Below are positions 1-7,116 of a stretch of DNA of 37,976 nt, piece by piece. Origin of the DNA: Candidatus Acetothermia bacterium. Lineage in GTDB: Bacteria > Bipolaricaulota > Bipolaricaulia > RBG-16-55-9 > DRXL01. Every line of letters begins with the position of its first letter. Positions within the stretch are counted from its first letter, which is position 1. Under the pieces are notes generated by a model. That model ran no database searches. It saw only the letters and a program-made list of their open reading frames with translations, and was not told where the DNA came from. Position numbers and translations under genes: made by a program. The stretch covers positions 1-37,976 of the forward strand of contig JACOSB010000003.1 in NCBI GenBank assembly GCA_016179105.1, read 5' to 3'.

Positions 1-15
1 TCAGTAGATCACAAT
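1..15. repeat. Left terminal inverted repeat of the insertion sequence
   Basis: tcagtagatcacaat is the exact reverse complement of 1309-1323. Identity stops after 15 bases. The true end could be one base further in if the outermost t belongs to a target duplication. Confidence 0.85.
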
Positions 16-92
16 GAGACTGGAAGTGGCGATGGAAAAGCAGACGTGAGCGAGTCATACTGCCTCCACAGATCATCAAAGGAGGCCAGCTT

Positions 93-1301
93 ATGACTAC
101 TCGCTCACGCCCACCGACCAGAGTAAGGCAATCCCTTCGACCCGGCAAGCGTCGCGCCCCGGACTTGACTGCCTCGGAAGTCCTCCAGCAGGCCTTAGCC
201 TTCTTGCAGGAGCATGTGGCTCTCCCTCGTCCCGTAGCCGCTCGCTATGGCCCGACCCCGCTCTTCTCCATCTTGCTCTATGCCGCCGCACATCGCACCA
301 CGATCGAACAGGCCAGCCGGGCGTTGGAAGCAGCTCCTCATCCCAACACCGTCCGCACCGCCTTGGCCCCGCTGGAGGTAACCTCGTTGGAGGACCAGCT
401 CAATCAGGCGCTAATCTCTCAGCTGCCCAAGGGCTTGGGTCGGCGTCCTCTGGAGATCGCGATGGATCTCAAATTGATCGCTTACTACGGCCAAGCTCGG
501 GAGGGCGAAGCCGACTTCCTCCTGGCGGGCGAACCCCGCGACGGGACGACTACTTTCTTCGGCTACGCCAGTCTTTACGTGATCCGCCACAACCGGCGCT
601 TCACCGTGGCCTTGGTTGCCGTGCGCCGTAGCGAGGGACTGGTAGGTGTCCTGCAGCGGCTGTGGGCTTATTGGCAGCGACTGGGCTTTGGCTTGCGTTG
701 TCTCTATCTGGATCGCCAGTTCTACAGTGTAGCCGTCCTGCGCTGGCTGAGCGAAGAGCGCGATCTGCCGTTGGTGATGGCCGCGCCCAAGAAAGGCAAG
801 CAGGGCGGGATAGCGGGCTTGATCCGCCGTCAGGGACCGGGAGTCTGGTCCCACCTCGTGCGCAGTCCCAAGGAGGGAGTGATCCCAGTCCAAGTAGCCG
901 TAGTGGGCAAGTATTGGCAAGGGCGCTGGAGCAAGCACGGGCGGCAGCGCTATGCGTTCGTGATCCATCGGTTCCCCTTTGCGCTCTCGGCGTTATGGAG
1001 CAAGTACCGGGGCCGATTCGGGATCGAGAGTAGTCATCGGATCTGGGAACAGGCGCGGGCGCGGACCGCTTCGGCCCAGGTGACCCTGCGCTGTCTGTTG
1101 ATCGGGATCGCGGTGGTGCTACAGAACCTGTGGGTCTGGTTGAAATGGGCGGTGATCAGCTGGCCCCAGCGGGGACGAGGCGGACGAGAGGTTTGGGCAG
1201 TGGGGTTACGCTTTGTGCGGTTGCTCTTGTTTCTGTCACGGGCCGTGGAGCAGCGGTTGGGAGCAGTAGATGTAGTGACTGTGCCGATCAGATTTGGTTA
1301 A
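93..1301 (+). CDS. DDE transposase, IS4 superfamily (ISH3-like)
   Basis: This 402-aa transposase cuts and rejoins the ends of its own element with an RNase H-fold DDE catalytic domain. A strong ribosome binding site (AAAGGAGG at 78-85) sits 7 bases before the ATG and fixes the start. Candidate catalytic residues are the Asp in AMDLKLIAYYG (near residue 124), the Asp in YLDRQFYS (near 204) and the Glu in YRGRFGIESSHR (near 314). The last motif fits the pattern Y-x2-R-x3-E-x3-R, which I associate with ISH3-type enzymes rather than the classical IS4 pattern ending in Lys. The N-terminal 110 residues look like a helical DNA-binding region, and the C-terminus is hydrophobic and Arg-rich. The frame is full length with no disruption. 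Confidence 0.85.
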   Translation: MTTRSRPPTRVRQSLRPGKRRAPDLTASEVLQQALAFLQEHVALPRPVAARYGPTPLFSILLYAAAHRTTIEQASRALEAAPHPNTVRTALAPLEVTSLEDQLNQALISQLPKGLGRRPLEIAMDLKLIAYYGQAREGEADFLLAGEPRDGTTTFFGYASLYVIRHNRRFTVALVAVRRSEGLVGVLQRLWAYWQRLGFGLRCLYLDRQFYSVAVLRWLSEERDLPLVMAAPKKGKQGGIAGLIRRQGPGVWSHLVRSPKEGVIPVQVAVVGKYWQGRWSKHGRQRYAFVIHRFPFALSALWSKYRGRFGIESSHRIWEQARARTASAQVTLRCLLIGIAVVLQNLWVWLKWAVISWPQRGRGGREVWAVGLRFVRLLLFLSRAVEQRLGAVDVVTVPIRFG

Positions 1302-1308
1302 GGTGGCT

Positions 1309-1323
1309 ATTGTGATCTACTGA
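1309..1323. repeat. Right terminal inverted repeat of the insertion sequence
   Basis: attgtgatctactga is the mirror copy of the left end and lies 7 bases after the transposase stop codon. Confidence 0.85.
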
Positions 1324-1422
1324 GCTTGCATATGTATCCACCGAGATGCCGACAGACAGAGCCAACACGGCCACTAGACAAACGACCGCAGATACGGCAT
1401 ACTTCTGGATGTTGTAGTTCAT
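1324..1422 (-). pseudogene. 5' fragment of a small exported-protein gene cut by the insertion sequence
   Basis: On the minus strand an ATG at 1422-1420 is preceded, 8 bases away, by GGAGG (1435-1431). It opens a frame of 33 host codons starting MNYNIQKYAVSAVVCLV, followed by a hydrophobic stretch and then VDTYAS. This is a typical uncleaved or cleavable signal sequence. At 1323 the frame runs into the inverted repeat of the insertion sequence and stops about a dozen codons inside it. The remainder of the gene should lie on the other side of the element, beyond the left edge of the window. The function of the protein is unknown. The ribosome binding site and the hydrophobic N-terminus together make a real gene start likely. 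Confidence 0.6.
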
Positions 1423-1464
1423 GTTACGCGCCTCCAAGCGCGTGATGTAGTTACTGCTGTTCCC

Positions 1465-1493
1465 AGGGGTGCGTGCTCAACTCACGTGCCCCT
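1465..1493. other. Hairpin upstream of the interrupted gene
   Basis: An 11-bp stem (1465-1475 with 1483-1493, two G-U pairs when read as + strand RNA) closes a 7-nt loop. It lies 43 bases upstream of the minus-strand start at 1422. It could be a leader structure of that gene. No T-run follows on either strand, so a terminator is unlikely. The rest of 1423-1822 shows no gene I can support. Confidence 0.3.
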
Positions 1494-1822
1494 GTTCTAT
1501 TCCAAAGAAACATTTGCCTTGCTTGTCACTCTACTCACTCCGCTCCCACCTCCTTTTGTCAAGGGTTAAGAAGGATAAACTCATAGAGTTCCGGGTATAC
1601 TCAGATATTCGCAGTGCATGAAATCAGCCCCCCAATGAAAAGGCGATACGTAACTTACATTACCTACGTTTTGCTCTTGTGTGAGTCCCTTGTGGTGCCT
1701 TCGTATGAGAACTTGGTCACCATTTTCGAATCAGCGACCAAAAAAGTAGCAAGTTCGTCTGTACTCGCCCGCGGCCGAGACCACAGATCGCTTGACCGAC
1801 TCCGCTCTTGGTTGAGATTGGG

Positions 1823-1850
1823 TTGATACGTGTCACTCATCAATGATAAA
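1823..1850 (+). promoter_or_regulatory. Candidate sigma70-type promoter for the tandem S9 protein
   Basis: TTGATA (1823-1828) and GATAAA (1845-1850) are separated by 16 bases and would start transcription near 1857, giving a leader of about 115 nt before the ATG at 1972. The match is moderate. Another -10-like TATAAC lies near 1875. Confidence 0.3.
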
Positions 1851-1971
1851 GAGGGGAACCGAAGGGTTTGCCGTTATAACTTGAGATTTCCCTGTGGTCT
1901 TGCTACAGGATGCCACGCGCGGTAAAGTACAAGGAACAAAGCGCTTTCTCACCCGAGGAGGTAATCAATTT

Positions 1972-4900
1972 ATGTTGGCACATTGGCGTCAATCCACCAA
2001 GGTTTTCGTCTTGCTTGCGTTGTTGCTCGCGGGCACCGGCGTCTTCTCACTCGGCTACCACGAGCTAGACCAAAAATTACATACGTGGCACATGCAGCTC
2101 GTCGGCTACAACGGCGATATTGTGAAAGCCGGCCGCGCGATCGGCGACGTGCAAATCCGGGGAAACTATGCCTACGTCGCTGCTGGCATCCAGAAGCGCG
2201 GGCTTGTCATCGTCGATGTCAAAGACCCCGCGAATCCAACCATCGTCAGCGAGTTGGTGTTGGAAGACGCGACTTCGTTCGAGCTCAAAGTCAATCAAGA
2301 GGGCACGCTCGTCGCACTCACCAATGAGTTGATCGATTACAACTTCAAAGACCGGGCGGCTGTCGGCAAAAGCTTCTTTGGATTGACGTTTGTGGATGTC
2401 ACTGACAAAGCGCATCCTAAGATCGTCGGCCGCTGGGAGAACAAGGCCTCTGACGGCCACCACGAAGGCTGTCATAATGTCTTCTTGCATAAACACTATG
2501 CCTACTGTGCCTCATTCGGCGGGTCGGGCGGCCGCGGCGTGGTCATCCTTGATATTTCTGACCCGGCCAACGCCAAAGAGATCGGTATCCTGACGAACCC
2601 CCAGATGACTTTCGGAGAGCACGCCGGTGAAGTTTCCATCTGGACGCACGATCTATGGGTCTGGGAGCACCCGTCGGGCCGCACCTTCGCGTTTGTCGCG
2701 AATGGACACGCGGGCTTGCAAATTTGGGATGTCACCGCGCCGAGTTATCCCTTGCGCGTCAGCAGCTGGACTGAGTGGGGAACCGATCTTTGGGCACACT
2801 CGGCCGTGCCAAGCCCTTCGGGAAAGATCACGGTGCTCGGTCCCGAAACTGAGACAGGCATTTCGGGTTTCTTGGCGATTCTCGACACTTCTGATATTCA
2901 AAACCCGAAATTGCTCTCGACCTGGAGCATCCCCGGACACGCGTGGCAGCCGAAAAAATTCCAGGGGTTTTATTCATGGTCGCCGCACAACTTTGACGTC
3001 ACCGAAGACAAAATCTATCTCGGCAACTACGCCGGCGGCGTCTGGGTCATCGACATCTCGGACCCGACAAACCCGAAAACAATCGCTTCATTCGGTCCCG
3101 AATCATACAAACCGATTCCCGATGGTGTGCCCGGTGTCGACAGCATCGGTCTAAAGCCGCATGTGCCCAACAGCTGGACGGCGCAAGAAGAGAACGGCTA
3201 CATCTACGTGAGCGACATCTTCACGGGGCTCTATGTCTTAAAGCTCGACCTCACTCAAACGGCTAGCGCCAAAGTTCCGACGGATGAGACGGAGGAAAAA
3301 CAAGCGCTCGCCAAGATCAAGCTGAAAGACCTCGTGAAGACGTATTCAGTAAGTGCACCGGCGATCTCTCCCGACGGGAAATGGATCACGTTCTCATCCA
3401 ACAAAGCGGGCAACTCCGATATTTATCTGATGTCTTCGGAGGGAGGTGACTGGAAGCGTCTTACGCTCAGCCCGGAGGCCGAAGTCAATCCTGTCTGGTC
3501 TCCCGACGGCAAAAAGATTTTGTATATGGCTGACGTCGGCGGCAACGAAGTCTACGATATTTACGCGATCTCTCTCGAGGGTGGCAAGCCCGTTAATTTA
3601 ACGAACACGTCGGACATCGACGAGCGCGGATATCGGTGGTCACCCGATGGAAAGCTCATTGCGTTCAACGCGGCCAAGAAGGGCGAAACGTACGATATCT
3701 ATCTGATGAACGCCGACGGCAAGGAGCGCAAGCAATTGACCAACACTCCTGTTGCTGAGTTCTTGAGCGATTGGTCCTCTGACGGGAAAACGTTAGCGTT
3801 TACGCGCAACTCCGATCCGCGCTATTCCGAAGGCTATCTGCTCTTGCTAGAAAATGGCAGCGAGCAAAAACTTGCTTTGCCGAGCGAGGCACGGAACCGC
3901 CTGGAGAACTTCTCTCCCGACGGCACCAAGATCACCTTTGAGACAGATGCTAAGGGCAACAGCGACATCGGCATCTTGGATCTGAAGCTCCACACTTCTA
4001 CATGGCTCGCTAATGATCCGACCAAAGACGAATCGGTAGGCGATTGGTCTCCGGACGGTCAAACGATTGTCTATGTCGAGAACAATGAAGGTAACTTTGA
4101 GATCAAGCTCAAACCCGCCAATGGAGGGGAAGCCAAGACGATCGCGCTCAAAAAGGGTATCAATGGCGCGCCGCGCTGGTTCCCGGATGGCAAGAAATTA
4201 GCCTTCACGTATTCCGGTCCTACTCAACCAACAAACCTCTGGACCGCGACTCTGGATGGCAAAGAAACAAAGCAGCTGACATTCTCCGCGCCGCCAAATG
4301 TCGACCCCGCAGTTCTCGTAGACTCCGAGTCAGTCAAATATACGAGCTTCGATGGGCGAGATATTTACGCATGGCTCTACAAACCCAAGGGCCTCAAGTC
4401 GGGCGAGAAAGCGCCGGCGATCTTGTACATTCACGGCGGCCCGAGCAGTCAGTGGCTCAACGGCTGGAACGCGCAAATTCAGTTCTTCGTCAACAACGGC
4501 TATGTCGTCTTAGCACCCAACGTGCGCGGCAGCACCGGCTACGGAAAGACATTCGAAGATTTAAATAACAAAGACTGGGGCGGCGGCGATCTCAAGGATG
4601 TCATAGCGGCTCGTGAGTATCTCATCAAGGCGGGAATTTCTGACGCAAAGCGTATCGGGATCACCGGCGGAAGCTACGGCGGTTACATGACCTTCATGGC
4701 TTTAACACAGTATCCCGACCTATGGGCGGCGGGCGTGAGCAGCGTCGGCGTCGTGAACCTAGAGACGCTCTGGAAGACGACGACCGGATCGCTGCGCTAT
4801 TACTTGCTTTCGGAACTGGGCAAGCCTGAAGAGAATCAACAACTTTATCACGATCGCTCGCCTCTCAATTTCGTTGATCGGATCAAAGCGCCGTTGCTGA

Positions 4901-6921
4901 TTTTAGTGGGCGAGCGCGACCCGCGCGTTCCTTTGAGCGAGTTCGAGCAGATTAAACAAAAACTCGAAGCGTCAAAAATTCCGTTCGAGTCCAAAGTCTA
5001 TGCCGGCGAGGGCCACGGTTTTCGTAAAGAAGAGAATCGTCTCGACAGCTTCCAGCGTACGATCGAGTTTTTCGATAAATATCTAAAAGCTGAGCATACT
5101 TCGACAGCTACTACTGAGAAAGAACAGAAGACCTACTCCGTCGCGCAGTATCTGGACATCCAAAGCTCGGGCAGCGGGCGACTCTCTCCCGACGGAACGG
5201 CGCTCCTCTACACGAACAACGCGACCGGCACATCGCAAGTTTACAAGCTCGACCTCAAGACCAATCAAGTGACGCAATTGACCAACTATGAAGACGGCGT
5301 TGGCTTGGTCGGTTGGGCACCTGATGGCTCTGGCTTTATCTTTGGCAAGGGCTCCGGCGGCAATGAACGCACGCAGCTCTACTGGATGTCCGCTGACGGC
5401 AAAGACGTCGTCGATCTCTCGCAAAACCCAAACGCGATTCACAGTTTCAGCGATTGGTCGCCTGACGGAAGCAAGATCGCGTTCGTCTCCAACCGCCGCA
5501 ACCCAGCATACTTCGATATCTATGTCCAAGATTTGAAGACCAAAGATACGACAATGGTCTACCAGAGCGATGGAAACAATAGCGTCGCGAGCTGGTCGCC
5601 CGACGGGAAATATTTGGTCCTCAGCGTCGCGTCGTCCAACTCCGATAACAACTTGTACTTGCTGAATCTGGAGACGAAAGAAGCAAAACTTCTCACGCCT
5701 CACGAGGGCATTGCACTTTACAATGCAGGTCAATGGACACCGGACAACAAGGGCTTTTTCGTCTTGAGCGACCAAGACCGCGAGTTCACGAACTTGGCCT
5801 ACATCGATATCTTCGAGGGCAAGTTAAGCTTCATCGAAGATTATGATTGGGACCTCGAGGATGTACAGCTTTCCCGCGATGGAAAAATCTTGGCGACGCT
5901 GGCGAACGTCGAGGGATACAATCTATTGAGACTTTGGAGTTGGCCCGAGCGCGAACAGTTGATTACTCCCAACTTGCCCGCGGGGTTGCTCGGTTCTTTG
6001 CGCTTCTCCCAAGACAGCAAGAAGCTCACCTTCACGTTCAGCGGTTCGACGAGGACTTCGGAAGTCTGGATGTATGATCTTGAGACACAAGAAGTCCGCC
6101 AGCTCACCCAGAGCAGTTTGGCGGGCATCGACTCTGCAAGCTTCGCTGAACCCGAGCTCATCAAGTATCCCACGTTCGATGGTCGACAGATTCCCGCGCT
6201 CTTCTATCTGCCCAAGGGCGCGAAGAGAGACGGAACTCTCCCCGTCATCATCGACATCCACGGCGGCCCCGAAGGGCAGTCGCAGCCCTCGTTCAGCCGA
6301 GTGAACCAATTCTTCTTGAATCACGGCTACGCAATTTTGCGACCGAACGTCCGAGGTAGCACTGGCTATGGCAAAACTTATACGCATCTGGATGACGTGC
6401 AGCATCGCGAAGAATCTGTGCGAGACATCGCTTACGCGGTCGAGTGGCTGAAACAGAGCGGCTACATCGACTCTAAGAAAGTCGTCGCGATGGGCGGCAG
6501 CTACGGTGGCTATATGACGCTCGCGTGTTTGACACTCTACCCTGATCTCTTTGCGGCGGGCGTCGATACGGTGGGTATCGCGAACTTCGTCACATTTTTG
6601 GAGCGCACGAGCCCGTATCGTCGGAAACTTCGAGAGTCGGAGTATGGAAGCCTTGAGAAAGATAGAGACTTTCTGGCTTCGATCTCGCCCATTCACAAGG
6701 TCGACAAGATCAAGGCACCGCTCTTCGTGATTCACGGCGCGAACGACCCACGCGTGCCGATCAGCGAGGCCGAGCAGATCGTTGAGGCTATCAAAAAACA
6801 AGGCGGCATCGTCGAGTACATGCGCTTTGAGGACGAAGGCCACGGGCTCGCTAAGCGCGAGAACCAGATTAAAGCGTACACGCGCGTTGTCGAGTTCTTG
6901 GATCAATATCTGAAGCACTGA
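1972..6921 (+). CDS. Exported LVIVD-propeller protein with two tandem S9 prolyl-oligopeptidase units
   Basis: I place the start at 1972 because GAGGAGGT (1955-1962) sits 9 bases upstream and a signal sequence (FVLLALLLAGTGVFS) follows at once; the frame itself opens 26 codons earlier. The product is 1649 aa. Residues about 40-430 carry at least six LVIVD-type propeller repeats (such as GLVIVDVKDPANP and VWVIDISDPTNP). Then come a TolB/PD40 propeller (repeated WSPDGK) and an alpha/beta-hydrolase S9 domain with Ser901 in GGSYGGY, Asp983 and His1015. A second propeller and a second S9 domain follow, with Ser1510, Asp1592 and His1624. Both triads are intact, so two active oligo- or dipeptidases are expected on one chain. 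Single S9 enzymes are usually 600-700 aa, so this is a duplicated, fused form. It should act in the periplasm or outside the cell on peptides. It lies upstream of another propeller-peptidase gene. Confidence 0.85.
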   Translation: MLAHWRQSTKVFVLLALLLAGTGVFSLGYHELDQKLHTWHMQLVGYNGDIVKAGRAIGDVQIRGNYAYVAAGIQKRGLVIVDVKDPANPTIVSELVLEDATSFELKVNQEGTLVALTNELIDYNFKDRAAVGKSFFGLTFVDVTDKAHPKIVGRWENKASDGHHEGCHNVFLHKHYAYCASFGGSGGRGVVILDISDPANAKEIGILTNPQMTFGEHAGEVSIWTHDLWVWEHPSGRTFAFVANGHAGLQIWDVTAPSYPLRVSSWTEWGTDLWAHSAVPSPSGKITVLGPETETGISGFLAILDTSDIQNPKLLSTWSIPGHAWQPKKFQGFYSWSPHNFDVTEDKIYLGNYAGGVWVIDISDPTNPKTIASFGPESYKPIPDGVPGVDSIGLKPHVPNSWTAQEENGYIYVSDIFTGLYVLKLDLTQTASAKVPTDETEEKQALAKIKLKDLVKTYSVSAPAISPDGKWITFSSNKAGNSDIYLMSSEGGDWKRLTLSPEAEVNPVWSPDGKKILYMADVGGNEVYDIYAISLEGGKPVNLTNTSDIDERGYRWSPDGKLIAFNAAKKGETYDIYLMNADGKERKQLTNTPVAEFLSDWSSDGKTLAFTRNSDPRYSEGYLLLLENGSEQKLALPSEARNRLENFSPDGTKITFETDAKGNSDIGILDLKLHTSTWLANDPTKDESVGDWSPDGQTIVYVENNEGNFEIKLKPANGGEAKTIALKKGINGAPRWFPDGKKLAFTYSGPTQPTNLWTATLDGKETKQLTFSAPPNVDPAVLVDSESVKYTSFDGRDIYAWLYKPKGLKSGEKAPAILYIHGGPSSQWLNGWNAQIQFFVNNGYVVLAPNVRGSTGYGKTFEDLNNKDWGGGDLKDVIAAREYLIKAGISDAKRIGITGGSYGGYMTFMALTQYPDLWAAGVSSVGVVNLETLWKTTTGSLRYYLLSELGKPEENQQLYHDRSPLNFVDRIKAPLLILVGERDPRVPLSEFEQIKQKLEASKIPFESKVYAGEGHGFRKEENRLDSFQRTIEFFDKYLKAEHTSTATTEKEQKTYSVAQYLDIQSSGSGRLSPDGTALLYTNNATGTSQVYKLDLKTNQVTQLTNYEDGVGLVGWAPDGSGFIFGKGSGGNERTQLYWMSADGKDVVDLSQNPNAIHSFSDWSPDGSKIAFVSNRRNPAYFDIYVQDLKTKDTTMVYQSDGNNSVASWSPDGKYLVLSVASSNSDNNLYLLNLETKEAKLLTPHEGIALYNAGQWTPDNKGFFVLSDQDREFTNLAYIDIFEGKLSFIEDYDWDLEDVQLSRDGKILATLANVEGYNLLRLWSWPEREQLITPNLPAGLLGSLRFSQDSKKLTFTFSGSTRTSEVWMYDLETQEVRQLTQSSLAGIDSASFAEPELIKYPTFDGRQIPALFYLPKGAKRDGTLPVIIDIHGGPEGQSQPSFSRVNQFFLNHGYAILRPNVRGSTGYGKTYTHLDDVQHREESVRDIAYAVEWLKQSGYIDSKKVVAMGGSYGGYMTLACLTLYPDLFAAGVDTVGIANFVTFLERTSPYRRKLRESEYGSLEKDRDFLASISPIHKVDKIKAPLFVIHGANDPRVPISEAEQIVEAIKKQGGIVEYMRFEDEGHGLAKRENQIKAYTRVVEFLDQYLKH

Positions 6922-6928
6922 TAGTTGA

Positions 6929-7020
6929 ACCACGGAACGCACTGAGAAGCGCGGAAGACACGGAAGAAAGACAAGCCATTTTCCGTGTCTTCCGCGGAGT
7001 TTCCGTGATCTCAGTGATTC
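6929..7020. repeat. Intergenic palindromic repeat (CACGGAA family, copy 1)
   Basis: The core is a 16-bp perfect stem (6950-6965 with 6981-6996) around a 15-nt loop. Further CACGGAA/TTCCGTG and ACTGAGA/TCTCAGT half-sites lie outside it. A 37-base stretch at 6958-6994 recurs with one difference at 36643-36679. It follows the S9 gene stop by a few bases and could act as an mRNA-stabilising or terminating hairpin, although no T-run follows. Confidence 0.75.
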
Positions 7021-7059
7021 CTTCCCTTTCGTCAGCAATACCCATGAACATCTTTAAGA

Positions 7060-7089
7060 TTGACTTCGGCCATGCTCCAAGCGTATTAT
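7060..7089 (+). promoter_or_regulatory. Sigma70-type promoter for the barrel peptidase gene
   Basis: TTGACT (7060-7065) and TATTAT (7084-7089) are 18 bases apart, each matching consensus at five of six positions. The predicted start near 7096 leaves a leader of about 20 nt that contains the ribosome binding site AGGAGGG at 7102-7108. Confidence 0.55.
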
Positions 7090-7116
7090 GCTCACATGTT
7101 TAGGAGGGATTTTTTG

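Larger units (their letters stand above)
1..1323 (+). mobile_element. Complete insertion sequence, ISH3-like (IS4 superfamily)
   Basis: The element is bounded by perfect 15-bp terminal inverted repeats: tcagtagatcacaat at 1-15 and its reverse complement at 1309-1323. It contains one transposase gene (93-1301) that fills almost its whole length, so it looks intact and possibly active. The left flank lies outside the window, so the target-site duplication cannot be read. The right end abuts the interior of a minus-strand gene at 1324-1422. Because the window begins exactly at the left end of the element, another copy elsewhere in the genome may have limited the assembly here. The family assignment rests on the transposase DDE motifs, not on a database match. 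Confidence 0.88.

Noticed and set aside
1614..1826. 70-codon open frame on the plus strand
   Set aside because: It has no ribosome binding site, an odd composition, and lies in the promoter region of the S9 gene. Nothing supports translation.
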